Shown in pieces: positions 1 through 9,571 of a DNA stretch of 54,522 bases. Numbering within the stretch: position 1 is the first letter of the stretch; every line of letters begins with the position of its first letter. The position numbers were made by a program, and so were the translations under genes. The notes beneath the pieces are model-generated. The model was not told where the DNA came from and ran no database searches. It saw only the letters and a list, made by a program, of their open reading frames with translations. The DNA is from Mucilaginibacter polytrichastri (GTDB lineage: Bacteria; Bacteroidota; Bacteroidia; Sphingobacteriales; Sphingobacteriaceae): positions 77,269 through 131,790 of the forward strand of contig NZ_MPPL01000001.1 in the NCBI RefSeq assembly GCF_001911425.1. The letters run 5' to 3'.

Positions 1-70
1 AACAGGATGTGAAAGCAGAAAACGTAAAGATTGGCGGAAAATTTATTCATTATAACTTAATTAAAAAATT

Positions 71-700
71 ATGGAAAAAATCAAAAAAGAGCATATTGTT
101 GATTATTTACGGGCAACAATACTGGCTATTTTACTGCCCGTATTTTTATCCGGGAATGTTAATGCGCAACAATTATCGCTGGCTGAGAAATCAGTCAGTT
201 CCCTTGGAGCGGAAAACGATGCATTGAAATTATTGCAGGGAAACTTCGATGTAAAGGAAACCATATGGAGTTCTCCTACATCAGGGCCTGTTTACAATAC
301 GAAGTTAATTGCCCGGAGACAAATGATAGGTTCTGTTTTACAGGAATTTATGTATGCAGCACCCGGAACAGCCAACTCTCCCGTAGAAAGGATAGAATAT
401 ATTAGTTTCAACAGGATCGAAGGCCGCTGGAGGTCCATTTCTATGGATATTAGGGTTCCGGTTGGGCTAATGCCTGCCGCTAGTTTCGATCGCGGTCAAG
501 AAGGTAAAATCAGGTTAATATTTGACCCATTTCCAATCGCTGGTAAGGGATCGTCAGTTACTGGTCAAATGCTGCGAATGGACGAAACCATAAACTTTAA
601 AGATCCCGACCACGTTATCAAAGAACAGCATTTTATTTTGGCTGACGGCAGCGGCAGAAGCTGGCTTGCTCACAGGTACGAATATACAAAGAGAAAATAG
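71..700 (+). CDS. Secreted DUF1579-like protein
   Basis: This is a 209-residue protein with an N-terminal signal peptide (charged start, hydrophobic stretch at about residues 15-30, likely cleavage near NVNAQQ), so it probably acts in the periplasm or outside. The mature part has the layout of DUF1579 lipocalin-like proteins: a first strand with LLQGNFDVKET, a central RIEYISFNRIEGRW motif and a closing SWLAHRYEYTKR strand. The assignment rests on pattern resemblance only, and the function of the family is not established. The ATG at 71 gives the signal peptide. An alternative frame from 9 to 227 overlaps it and was rejected. No clear operon partner is visible. Confidence 0.7.
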   Translation: MEKIKKEHIVDYLRATILAILLPVFLSGNVNAQQLSLAEKSVSSLGAENDALKLLQGNFDVKETIWSSPTSGPVYNTKLIARRQMIGSVLQEFMYAAPGTANSPVERIEYISFNRIEGRWRSISMDIRVPVGLMPAASFDRGQEGKIRLIFDPFPIAGKGSSVTGQMLRMDETINFKDPDHVIKEQHFILADGSGRSWLAHRYEYTKRK

Positions 701-857
701 TTTTAAAAAACCTGCCTCTAAGATATGAGAGAGAGTCCAGAGTCATTGACAACACATTCCGAACTATTGAAAAGTTAATTCTGGAACATCTTGACCACAT
801 TAATTTCCTTTTTTTAATATTACAACACAATTAGATGCGCTACATTTACGGAATTGC

Positions 858-1388
858 CTAGTCAAGCCTCCCGGGGTATCCACGTGTTTTTACCAATTCT
901 ACAATTTCCTTTTTTTCGTCGTCTTTTAGTACGCCCAGAGCAACCAAAGGGATAGGTCCGGAATCTAATGTGACTATTATTTGTCCACCGGTCCACAAAC
1001 TTTTTTTATAAGAAATATCGCTGATGGCACTATAGGGTGTAAAGCTTAGCGGCTCTATATCGATCCCTAATTTTGCCATACCGCTACCTTTGGGGATCTC
1101 CCGGTAATAGAAGCCTTTATCATCCAATCGGGCCCGCTCCACGCCGCTCGAATATTTAATATAAAAATAACCGCCTGCTATAAAACCAGCCTTAAAGAGC
1201 AATAGTATAAATGAAACAATAAAATCAGACGCGCTTTCAAAATTGAGGAATATCCATTGAAGATTGGCCCATAAAGACTGGTTGAGCTCAATACCCTCAA
1301 AAGTTATTCCGAGGCCTATCACAATTAGGATAATACCCACAATGACCGATCGATACCGCGGGAGATAATAGCTTTTGGTTTCCTGCAT
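858..1388 (-). CDS. Small membrane protein, two TM helices plus PH-like tail
   Basis: This 176-residue protein has two strongly hydrophobic segments (about residues 14-33 and 55-78) followed by a roughly 95-residue soluble tail. The tail is rich in beta-strand patterns (GFYYREIPKG, AISDISYKKSLWTGGQIIVTL) and resembles bacterial PH-like domains that follow paired TM helices. No catalytic motif is seen and I do not recognise a named family. It is divergent from the rhomboid gene, with about 150 bases between the two starts, so the two could share a control region. Confidence 0.7.
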   Translation of the reverse strand: MQETKSYYLPRYRSVIVGIILIVIGLGITFEGIELNQSLWANLQWIFLNFESASDFIVSFILLLFKAGFIAGGYFYIKYSSGVERARLDDKGFYYREIPKGSGMAKLGIDIEPLSFTPYSAISDISYKKSLWTGGQIIVTLDSGPIPLVALGVLKDDEKKEIVELVKTRGYPGRLD

Positions 1389-1541
1389 TATGATTTTAGT
1401 ATTCTATTAAATAATCCAATCTTAGGTGTAAAACAAGCAAGCGAGGGCCTGGAAATTAACTCAGGATCGTGGGTCATAGTTATACATTCTTCTGCTGAGA
1501 ACGGAAATAAAACAAAACGGTTTTTGATTGTTATTGGTTTT

Positions 1542-2990
1542 ATGAACGCTGTAAACCTGCCTACCAATGGACTTACCGATAAGCAAACCCTTGTCACTGC
1601 ATTTGAAACCGTAAAAGAACTTGGATGGCGCATTAGGTTTACTTCTGATGCGGGCGTTATTGCCTATACGGAGAATGGCGAATACTCATGGAATGGAGAA
1701 GTTACGGTAAAACTGGAGGACGGGGCGATAAGCGTGCAATGTGTGACAATCTCCAATCAGACTGTTGATTACGGCAAATGCGAACATGCGGTTTCCCAAT
1801 ACCTGGCCACATTTGAAAAAATGAAGTCCGTTTTGACAGATGATGAGATCCAAGAGCAGTACAAGCTATATAAAAAGGATTTTGTGCCGCCTTATGAAGA
1901 TATTCTAAAGCCAGACACGCGGCCTAAATTCCATATTTTTGATGGATACCGCTCTTATTTTGTGCCAGGGGAGGGCTATTTTGTTACACCTATATTAATT
2001 GGTTTTAACATCCTCATCTTTATCCTGATGGTGTGCACGGGTGTATCCTTCTTTGAACCTAATGTGCAAAGTATGGTTGCCTGGGGGGCCAATTCAACAA
2101 TTACCACACTGGACGGGCAATGGTGGAGGCTGCTTAGCAATTGTTTTCTACACTTTGGCTTCATTCATCTGCTACTTAACATGTACGCGCTTTTTTATGT
2201 GGGGCTTTTACTCGAACCCTTTTTGGGAAAGAGTAAATTTATAGCGGCTTACCTGTTAACCGGTGTCGCGGCCAGTTTAGCAAGCCTTTGGTGGCATGAT
2301 TATACGGTAAGCGCCGGTGCTTCCGGTGCTATTTTCGGGTTATATGGCGTGTTTCTCGCCCTATTGTTTTCCAACCAGGTTGAGCGGTCCATGCGGACCC
2401 CTTTGTTGATTAATATCGGCATTTTTATAGTCTACAACCTGGTATATGGTAATTTGAAAAGTGGGATTGACAACGCGGCACACGTAGGCGGGCTATTGAG
2501 TGGCCTCCTGATCGGATTGCTATATCTGCCTGTCCTGCAAAAACCAGATAACCGTATGTTAAACCGGCTAACGCTTCCTGCTATAATGCTCATAATAATC
2601 GCTTGTTCCACCCTGGTTTATACACAGATGTCAAAAAGTGACCGAGTGGTTTACCAAAAACAAATGCAGGTATTTTACGCCATAGAAACCAATGCGCTTA
2701 AGGTTTTTAAAGATTTTGACTACAAGCCTGCGGAAACGCAATTATCAGGTTTACAAACAGGGATAGGGGACTGGAAAAAAGCTATCGAACTGATTAGCTT
2801 ATCAGATAAGCTTAGGTTATCAGATAAGCTACATCAAAGAAATGCTTTACTCATCCAATATTGCCGGCTCCGAATTCAAAGCTTCGAATTAATAAGTTTG
2901 GGGATACAAAAGGGTGACCACACCGAACAGGGGCAACTACCCTTTATTACCCAACAAATTAAGGCGGTAATTAAAAAATTGGCGGAATAA
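1542..2990 (+). CDS. Rhomboid family intramembrane serine protease
   Basis: This 482-residue protein carries a rhomboid core at about residues 145-345. The catalytic serine is in GASGAIFG (S261) and the partner histidine is in NAAHVGG (H314), with the helix containing HFGFIHLLLNMYAL between the first membrane segments. Rhomboids cleave membrane-anchored substrates within the bilayer; the substrate here is unknown. A cytoplasmic N-terminal domain of about 140 residues and a 140-residue C-terminal extension flank the core. ATG 1542 is preferred over an in-frame TTG at 1524, because the extra residues (MIVIGF) add nothing obvious. A five-codon tandem duplication (LSDKLR/LSDKLH) sits near 2800 in the C-terminal extension. 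Confidence 0.88.
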   Translation: MNAVNLPTNGLTDKQTLVTAFETVKELGWRIRFTSDAGVIAYTENGEYSWNGEVTVKLEDGAISVQCVTISNQTVDYGKCEHAVSQYLATFEKMKSVLTDDEIQEQYKLYKKDFVPPYEDILKPDTRPKFHIFDGYRSYFVPGEGYFVTPILIGFNILIFILMVCTGVSFFEPNVQSMVAWGANSTITTLDGQWWRLLSNCFLHFGFIHLLLNMYALFYVGLLLEPFLGKSKFIAAYLLTGVAASLASLWWHDYTVSAGASGAIFGLYGVFLALLFSNQVERSMRTPLLINIGIFIVYNLVYGNLKSGIDNAAHVGGLLSGLLIGLLYLPVLQKPDNRMLNRLTLPAIMLIIIACSTLVYTQMSKSDRVVYQKQMQVFYAIETNALKVFKDFDYKPAETQLSGLQTGIGDWKKAIELISLSDKLRLSDKLHQRNALLIQYCRLRIQSFELISLGIQKGDHTEQGQLPFITQQIKAVIKKLAE

Positions 2991-3255
2991 GCCGATTGGT
3001 AGATGGCAACTATCTATAAAAGCATTAAATCATGTTAAACAACAAAATTTAATACAGTGTTAACGGCTGATGTAATATACAACCCCAATCGATTCTAAAC
3101 GGGGGGGCACTAGTCAAACAAACAGATCTTACAGCAGAAAATGCCCGTACTTTAATCCCGGCTTTTGAAACTTCGGTGCCGATTTTAGCTAACTCAGTCA
3201 CTTAAAATAAAATGACTTTCTCAATTGGTACATTTTTGCATCAAACAATTGCAAT

Positions 3256-4347
3256 ATGTATCAGACCTCCATCAAAAGATATTATAAAAAAGCACTTTTT
3301 GTCGGTGTATTCGTACTACTGGCTGTTGCTGTAATGAGCAAGCTAAAAAGCAACCGGGATGTTGTTCAAAATGAGATAAACCAAGAGCTAAAGCCAATTG
3401 CTTACACAGCCCAGGCAACTTTAGTTAAAGAAATGTTTTTTACAGATGCCACCACCTACAGGGGAACTGTTGAGGCCGGTAAAATAATCACGCTGACATC
3501 AGAAACAGACGGTAAAATAGTCTATTCGGCCATCGAAAAAGGAAATGATGTAACAAAGGGTTCTGTTTTGGTTAAGGTGGACCCATTAACACGTTCATCC
3601 GCTTATCAGATCAGCCAGGATACCTACAATAAAGCTAAGCGTGATTATGCCAAGCTTCAGGAACTCCAATCGTCGGGAAATGCCTCTGGCATGGAGGTAG
3701 AGCAGGCTAAACTGCAAATGCAGAATGCCGGGTCGCAACTCAACATCAGTAAAAAGCAAGTTGGCCAAACATTAGTTACGGCTCCGGAAAGCGGAACGCT
3801 TATAGATAAGAAAATAAACCAGGGCGAATATGTTACGCCCGGTACCACCCTGGGCACCATAGCCTGCCTTAATGAGGTACTAGTTGATGTTTTTGTGCAG
3901 GAAAATGAAGTTGCGCATTTAAAAAAGGGGAATACGGTAATTGTGCGGGCAGATGCGTACCCCAATAGCACGTTTTCAGGCAAGGTATCTGCCATTGTAC
4001 CCGTGGCATCTGCTGCTAAAACATTTCCGGTGGAGATCAGGATTGTTAATAATAAATCGCAGAGGCTCCTGGCAGGTATGAACGTGTCTGTAATTATGGG
4101 ACAAGAAAAACGGACTGCAGCATTGGTGATACCCCGCAACGCATTAACCGGCAACAATAAACAAGCGGCTGTATACCTGGTACACCAGTGCCGCCAGGCG
4201 GTGTTTACGCCCATTGTTCTTGGAAAAGAATATGATACTTACCTGGGTGTATCCCGTGGCTTAAAAGCCGGAGATACCGTAATGACATCCGGCCTGCTCA
4301 ACGTGGAGCCCGGTAAACAATTACAACGGCTTACCATCAAAAATTAA
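3256..4347 (+). CDS. RND efflux periplasmic adaptor (HlyD/MFP family)
   Basis: This 363-residue membrane fusion protein links the inner membrane RND pump to the outer membrane channel. One N-terminal membrane anchor lies at about residues 14-31, and no lipobox is seen. It is followed by a lipoyl half-motif (ITLTSETDGKIVYSAIEKG), a short alpha-helical hairpin (about residues 115-165), the second lipoyl half (VTAPESGTLIDKKINQGEYV), a beta-barrel domain (VLVDVFVQENEVAHLKKG) and a membrane-proximal end (RGLKAGDTVMTSGLLNVEPG). It lies 39 bases upstream of the fused RND/OMF gene, clearly in the same operon. The short hairpin fits adaptors working with multidrug or metal RND pumps. A TACATTTTTG sequence near 3230 resembles a -7 element with one extra T. 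Confidence 0.92.
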   Translation: MYQTSIKRYYKKALFVGVFVLLAVAVMSKLKSNRDVVQNEINQELKPIAYTAQATLVKEMFFTDATTYRGTVEAGKIITLTSETDGKIVYSAIEKGNDVTKGSVLVKVDPLTRSSAYQISQDTYNKAKRDYAKLQELQSSGNASGMEVEQAKLQMQNAGSQLNISKKQVGQTLVTAPESGTLIDKKINQGEYVTPGTTLGTIACLNEVLVDVFVQENEVAHLKKGNTVIVRADAYPNSTFSGKVSAIVPVASAAKTFPVEIRIVNNKSQRLLAGMNVSVIMGQEKRTAALVIPRNALTGNNKQAAVYLVHQCRQAVFTPIVLGKEYDTYLGVSRGLKAGDTVMTSGLLNVEPGKQLQRLTIKN

Positions 4348-4386
4348 GCGGCTTTATCTCCTTTTTATCAACTCAAATTTATTTTT

Positions 4387-7300
4387 ATGAGCATTACCGG
4401 ACTGGCTATTAAAAGGCCGATCTTATTTATCGTATTTTTTTTGATCCTGGGTGGTTTAAGCATCACCAGCTATCAGAATTTAAAGTATGAACTGTTGCCC
4501 AACCTGGCCACGCCAACCATTACCGTGATTACGGCATACCCCGGCGCTTCGCCGGAGGACGTGGAGAACAGTGTTACCAAAAAAATTGAAGACGCTGTTG
4601 CAGGCGTTAGTAAAAGCAAAAAGGTAAATTCTTTATCGGCAGATAATCTTTCTTTGGTATCTATTGAATTTATGGCCGATGCCAACCCCGACCAGGCCAT
4701 GCAGGAAGTGCAGCGCGCTGTAAATGGTACGCTGGCAGATTTTCCCGAAGGTGTTAAAGCCCCGGTACTGGAGAAATTTAACGTAAATGACCTGCCGGTA
4801 TTAAAACTTGCCGTAACCGCATCCATTTCCCCGACCGAATTATACGACCTGGTGAATAACCGGCTCAAACCGAGGCTGGCCCAGGTTAAAGGTGTTGGTA
4901 AGGTAAAGATATTGGGCGGTACCCCCAAAGAAATTAAAGTACTGGCCAGGCAGGATAAACTGGTTAGTAACGGCCTTTCAATCACAGACGTTTACGAAAC
5001 CATCCGGAAAGCCAATGCCGATTACCCGGTGGGGACAATCAAGGATAAGGATGCGCAGTTTGGTGTTAAGTTGGGCGGTAAATTAACGGATACTAATCAG
5101 GTCAATAATTTAAAGATAAAAACCTATCCGGATGGCAGCAGCCTGAGTATAAAAGATGTAGCCAGTGTTCAAATCAGCCATAAGGACGAAGAGATTAGTA
5201 GTAGGCTCAACGGCCAATCATCTATAGCGCTTTTCATCAACAAACAATCCGGCGCCAATGCTGCGGAGGTTACCAAAGTAGTAAGGGAAGAACTAACAAA
5301 GATCGAACAGGAATACACTGATAAAAAGATCAGATTCAATGTAGCCCAGGACAGCTCTGAATTTACGCTCGAAGCCGCTCACCAGGTATATGATGATTTG
5401 GGTATTGCTATCCTGTTGGTCGCATTGGTGATGCTGGTATTTTTACACAGTATCCGCAACTCGCTGATCATTATGGTTTCTATACCGGCTTCCCTATTCA
5501 GCGCTTTTATCATGATGTATGCGCTGGATTATTCGCTTAACCTGATGACCTTACTGGCCATGAGCCTGGTAATTGGTGTGCTGGTTGATGACTCTATTGT
5601 GGTGTTGGAGAATATCTACCATCACCTCGAAAAAGGAAAAGATAAACGGGATGCCGCACTGGATGGCCGTAACGAGATCGGTTTTGCAGCATTATCCATT
5701 ACCCTTGTGGATGTGGTGGTGTTTTTGCCTATGGCGCTGGTACCGGGCCTGGTTGGTAGTTTGATTAAAGAATTTTCGCTGGTTATCGTTGTATCCACGC
5801 TATCCAGCCTGGTTGTTTCTTTCACGCTTACGCCTATGATCGCATCGCGTTTCGCCAAGCTGGAGCAATTGAGCGCAAAAACGATCTTCGGCAAGGCGGG
5901 CCTTTGGTTTGAAGCCCGGATGTATGAACTCACCGAAGGGTACGGCCGGCTTTTAAAATGGGGCCTCAACCATAAAATTGTCATCGGTTTATTGGCAGCT
6001 ACCATTTTCGGCAGCTCTTTGTTGTTGCTTACTTCCAATACAGTAGGTACTGAATTTTTGCCGGCAGCAGATAAAGGAGAACTGTCCCTGTTTGTCGACT
6101 TGCAACCTGGCACTAAACTGGAAGAAACAGACGCTACCGTTAGGGTGATTGAAAACAAATTAAAAGCTATTCCGGAGATCACCAAGGTATTTTCAAACAC
6201 CGGATATCAAAATGATGGTTTTAATGAAAAATACAGTTCTAACCTGGCCACCATTAATATATCGCTAGTCCCGGCAACAGAAAGGACGAAAAGTCTGTCG
6301 CAATTATCCAGGGATCTGAAAGCATTATCCATGCAGGTTACCGGTGTTAAAAGCAGGGTATCGCCTATCGGGTTGTTTGGGGCAAATGAGGCACCTGTTC
6401 AATTACTGGTTACCGGAACCAACAGGGATAGCGTAAATGCCGCAGCAGCTGTTATTCTTGCCCGTATTCGCAGCGTTAACGGGTTAGTGAGCCCACGGCT
6501 GTCATCTGATTTGGGTAAACCGGAAATGAGGCTGCTTGCAGACCGCGATAAAATGGCCAGGCTTGGATTGAACACCGAAACTGTAGGGGATGCCATGCGC
6601 ATGGCGGTTTATGGTAATGACCAGTTGAAGTTTCGTGACCAGGAAAAGGAAACCGATACCCGGATACAACTGGATGTTAATGACCGTAATAAAACTGACC
6701 AGTTAATGAAGATGACCTTTATTAATGCAGATAACCAGTTGGTGTATTTAAGTCAGTTTGCAAAAATTGTTCAACAGTCGGGCCCGTCAGGGCTCGAACG
6801 TCGCAACAAGCAACCGAGCATTACTTTATTAGCACAGGTTTCGGGAAGGCCTGTTGGCGATGTGGGTGAGGATATTAAAAAGGAAATAGACAAAGTTGGC
6901 TTGGGTAAAAATGTGCAGGTTTTATACGAAGGAGATCTGGAACAACAGGGAGATGCTTTCAGTAACTTGGGGATAGCCTTGCTGGTATCCTTCGCCCTCA
7001 TCTACCTTATTATGGTTACACTTTACAACAACTGGCTATTCCCGTTTGTGATCCTGTTTTCAATACCGCTTGCCATTTCAGGTGCATTACTTGCGCTGGC
7101 GCTCACAGCCAGATCCATGAACGTATTCTCCATTTTCGGATTAATTATGATGATGGGGCTGGTTGTAAAAAACGGGATACTATTGGTAGATAAAACCAAC
7201 GATCTCTTAAAAGAGGATACAGACAATAGTATGGTGAATAAGGCATTGATAGATGCCGGTAAAGCCAGGTTCAGACCCATACTCATGACCACGCTGGCTA

Positions 7301-8865
7301 TGGTAATCGGTATGTTGCCCTTGGCCTTGGCTCATGGGGGTTCTTCAGCATTTAGCAGTGGCCTGGCTTGGGTGCTAATCGGCGGACTGAGTAGCAGTAT
7401 GTTCCTTACATTGGTTGTGGTGCCTGTAGTATACAATACCATGATGCGGCTAAAAGAAAGCCTGGGAACCCTGTTGCAAAAGCTGTTTATAAAAAAAGCG
7501 GCAGCAACATTACTTATAATAATAAGTGGCCTGATCATTAGCCTGAGTAGTGCAGATATTGCCCATGCGCAGGAAAAAATGCCGCTTTCTTTAAAACAAG
7601 CAGTAACCATAGTATTACGTGCCAACCAGCAGATCAGGCTGGCAGAAATCGATGCGCAGAAAGCAAAATACAGCCTTAAGGAAGCACAGTCTTATTTATA
7701 TCCGCAAGTTGGGGTTACTGCAAATTACCTGAGGAATGTTAAACCTGCTGTATTCTTTCTTCCAACATTCGGTATCAATTCTGCGTCACAGATCACTTAT
7801 GATAGCAGGAATTTGCAGGCTATACCCGCTTCATCCAAAAATGCTTACACCGGTAACCTGAACGTGAGCATGCCGCTCTTTAACCTGGAAGTTACCGGCA
7901 ATGTAAATACGGCCCGGCTGAACCAAGGCTTGAATGATTCCAATATAGAACTAAGCCGTTGGGAATTGGCAGACGAGACCAGGAAGGCCTACTTTAATAG
8001 CTTAATTGCCCGGCAGAACCTGTTATTAACCAATGCTTCCTTAAACCGGTCAGAGCGTAATCTTAAAGACAGCCGGCTGTTATTTGGCAAGGGCTATGCC
8101 AATAAAGGTGATACCCTAAATGCCTGGAGTAATGTAGAACTGATGAAGATCAATTGCAGCAAGGCACAAACAGCTATAAAGCAGTCTGAAAATTACCTTA
8201 AATCTCTATTAAATGTATCGCTTGATAAAGAACTGGAATTGACAGATACAGTTGGTAGACAACTAATAGGAGAACAAGAAATAATAGTAGCTGACACTTT
8301 AAATGTTAAAAGCAGCAAACGACCGGATTTGCATGTGAATGACTGGAAAACTGAAATTGCCCGGCAGCAGGTTAAAAATGAGCAATCGAAATACCTGCCA
8401 TCACTGGCATTTGTGAGCCAATATTCCATGCAGGCGCAGTCGGATAATTTCAACTTTGATCGCTACAACGTGCCTAACAGTTTTTATGTAGGGATACAGT
8501 TGAGCATCCCCATTTTTACTGGTTTTCGTACCGATGCCAAGGTGAAGCAAAGCAGGCTGGCGTTGGAACAAGTGCTTACCGAACACAGCTTATTAGAAAC
8601 CCAGGCTAATCTTCAGATCCGTAATAATTTGCTCTCGATCGCAGAAAATACGGAGAAAATAAAAGGCCAGCAAAATATCCGGAATGCACGCGAACAGGCA
8701 CTTGCCTTTGTCCGGGCGAGATGGCAAAAAGGCTTTGCCAAATATACCGATGTGGCAGACGCCGAATTGCAATTGGTGCAGGCGGATAACTACTACACTC
8801 AAAGTGTTTTTGAATACCTCACCGCAGTTGCCGGTTACTATAAAGCAACCGGTAACATACTTTAA
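4387..8865 (+). CDS. RND efflux pump fused to a TolC-like outer membrane factor
   Basis: This 1492-residue protein joins two normally separate subunits of a tripartite exporter. Residues 1 to about 1030 form a full RND pump of the HAE1/AcrB type: N-terminal TM1 (FIVFFLILGGLS), porter domains, TM4 with the proton-relay pair D401-D402 in LVDDSIVV, and TM10 with K928 in VVKNGILLV. A hydrophobic stretch after two lysines (about 1036-1058), ending IAHAQ with a signal-peptidase-like AHA site, precedes residues 1062-1492. Those form a complete outer membrane efflux protein (SLKQAVTIVLRANQQIRLAE and two OEP repeats with long heptad-like helices). The Lys/Asp pattern favours organic substrates and a proton-driven multidrug pump over CusA-type metal export. 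The neighbouring LytS/LytTR pair is the likely regulator (inference). Confidence 0.93.
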   Translation: MSITGLAIKRPILFIVFFLILGGLSITSYQNLKYELLPNLATPTITVITAYPGASPEDVENSVTKKIEDAVAGVSKSKKVNSLSADNLSLVSIEFMADANPDQAMQEVQRAVNGTLADFPEGVKAPVLEKFNVNDLPVLKLAVTASISPTELYDLVNNRLKPRLAQVKGVGKVKILGGTPKEIKVLARQDKLVSNGLSITDVYETIRKANADYPVGTIKDKDAQFGVKLGGKLTDTNQVNNLKIKTYPDGSSLSIKDVASVQISHKDEEISSRLNGQSSIALFINKQSGANAAEVTKVVREELTKIEQEYTDKKIRFNVAQDSSEFTLEAAHQVYDDLGIAILLVALVMLVFLHSIRNSLIIMVSIPASLFSAFIMMYALDYSLNLMTLLAMSLVIGVLVDDSIVVLENIYHHLEKGKDKRDAALDGRNEIGFAALSITLVDVVVFLPMALVPGLVGSLIKEFSLVIVVSTLSSLVVSFTLTPMIASRFAKLEQLSAKTIFGKAGLWFEARMYELTEGYGRLLKWGLNHKIVIGLLAATIFGSSLLLLTSNTVGTEFLPAADKGELSLFVDLQPGTKLEETDATVRVIENKLKAIPEITKVFSNTGYQNDGFNEKYSSNLATINISLVPATERTKSLSQLSRDLKALSMQVTGVKSRVSPIGLFGANEAPVQLLVTGTNRDSVNAAAAVILARIRSVNGLVSPRLSSDLGKPEMRLLADRDKMARLGLNTETVGDAMRMAVYGNDQLKFRDQEKETDTRIQLDVNDRNKTDQLMKMTFINADNQLVYLSQFAKIVQQSGPSGLERRNKQPSITLLAQVSGRPVGDVGEDIKKEIDKVGLGKNVQVLYEGDLEQQGDAFSNLGIALLVSFALIYLIMVTLYNNWLFPFVILFSIPLAISGALLALALTARSMNVFSIFGLIMMMGLVVKNGILLVDKTNDLLKEDTDNSMVNKALIDAGKARFRPILMTTLAMVIGMLPLALAHGGSSAFSSGLAWVLIGGLSSSMFLTLVVVPVVYNTMMRLKESLGTLLQKLFIKKAAATLLIIISGLIISLSSADIAHAQEKMPLSLKQAVTIVLRANQQIRLAEIDAQKAKYSLKEAQSYLYPQVGVTANYLRNVKPAVFFLPTFGINSASQITYDSRNLQAIPASSKNAYTGNLNVSMPLFNLEVTGNVNTARLNQGLNDSNIELSRWELADETRKAYFNSLIARQNLLLTNASLNRSERNLKDSRLLFGKGYANKGDTLNAWSNVELMKINCSKAQTAIKQSENYLKSLLNVSLDKELELTDTVGRQLIGEQEIIVADTLNVKSSKRPDLHVNDWKTEIARQQVKNEQSKYLPSLAFVSQYSMQAQSDNFNFDRYNVPNSFYVGIQLSIPIFTGFRTDAKVKQSRLALEQVLTEHSLLETQANLQIRNNLLSIAENTEKIKGQQNIRNAREQALAFVRARWQKGFAKYTDVADAELQLVQADNYYTQSVFEYLTAVAGYYKATGNIL

Positions 8866-8922
8866 TATTTAACAACCCAAATTCCCAACCCCGCGGTAAC
8901 ACTGCCGTGTCAAATTTCCATT

Positions 8923-9549
8923 ATGAAAATTAAACTTTTAATCGCACTGATGTTTATCGGCGCATTATCAACAGTTGCCCATGCACAAAACAATGACGAC
9001 CCGGCAGCGAGAAAACTGTATTTAGATTTTGGAGGTTCTGTTGGCGTGTTTATACCCTACGACCAGGTGAAAGGCCAAAAGACACTAACCGGCTCCAATG
9101 CCATGACTGCACTGCAGCTCAATTACCACCAGGATTATTTTACAAAATTGCAGTTCGGGCAAACAACGGTAAATTTCAAATCACAAAGCAGCTTTGAAAC
9201 CGTGAATTCACTAATTGATGCCAAGGCCAACAGTACCAACCTCGGTTTGGCTTTTGGTTACCAGCATAGCTTTGGCCGCTGGCAGCCCTTTGTACTGGCG
9301 GGTGCAGGTGCATCTTTTATTGATGTACCGGCTACATCATTCGCCAAGGTATCCAATACCGTTAATTACACCACCTTCTCTGGCACCTACCTGTATATCA
9401 ATGCCGGTGGTGGTATCAATTATAAAATATCCAAATCGTTTATATTATATCTGGAAGGCCAGGGATCTACAATTCCTAATTTACCCAATAAATCCAGTAC
9501 CCATTTAAGTGGCGTTAGCGCCATGATTGGTATCAAAGCACCCTTATAA
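8923..9549 (+). CDS. Outer membrane beta-barrel protein
   Basis: This 208-residue protein has a clear signal peptide (MKIKLLIALMFIGALS to VAHAQ) and then alternating amphipathic strands typical of an eight-stranded OmpA/OprF-like barrel. Gly-rich turns are frequent (YLDFGGSVGVF, VLAGAGASFIDVP, YINAGGGINYKI). It starts 57 bases after the efflux gene on the same strand, so it probably belongs to the same transcript. No periplasmic OmpA domain follows the barrel. The substrate or role is unknown; an accessory envelope protein of the efflux system is a reasonable inference. Confidence 0.8.
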   Translation: MKIKLLIALMFIGALSTVAHAQNNDDPAARKLYLDFGGSVGVFIPYDQVKGQKTLTGSNAMTALQLNYHQDYFTKLQFGQTTVNFKSQSSFETVNSLIDAKANSTNLGLAFGYQHSFGRWQPFVLAGAGASFIDVPATSFAKVSNTVNYTTFSGTYLYINAGGGINYKISKSFILYLEGQGSTIPNLPNKSSTHLSGVSAMIGIKAPL

Positions 9550-9571
9550 TATTAATCACCCTAAATTTAAG

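Noticed and set aside
9..227. Open frame overlapping the DUF1579-like gene at the window start
   Set aside because: It overlaps a better supported frame with a signal peptide and has no recognisable protein pattern after residue 30.
3033..3065. TGTTAAAC/TGTTAACG pair as a LytTR binding site
   Set aside because: The repeats are 25 bases apart and short; LytTR sites are usually longer with about 21-22 bases from start to start.
3657..4214. 185-codon antisense frame within the adaptor gene
   Set aside because: It is fully inside a clear family member on the other strand, with a Ser/Thr-rich composition typical of mirror frames.
5622..6200. 192-codon antisense frame within the RND gene
   Set aside because: Mirror frame of conserved RND sequence, with no motif or start context of its own.
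4387..7500. CusA/CzcA-type heavy-metal pump assignment for the RND part
   Set aside because: The D401-D402 pair and K928 in VVKNGILLV fit HAE1 drug pumps, and no metal-specific methionine relay is apparent. The fused OMF alone is not proof of metal export.
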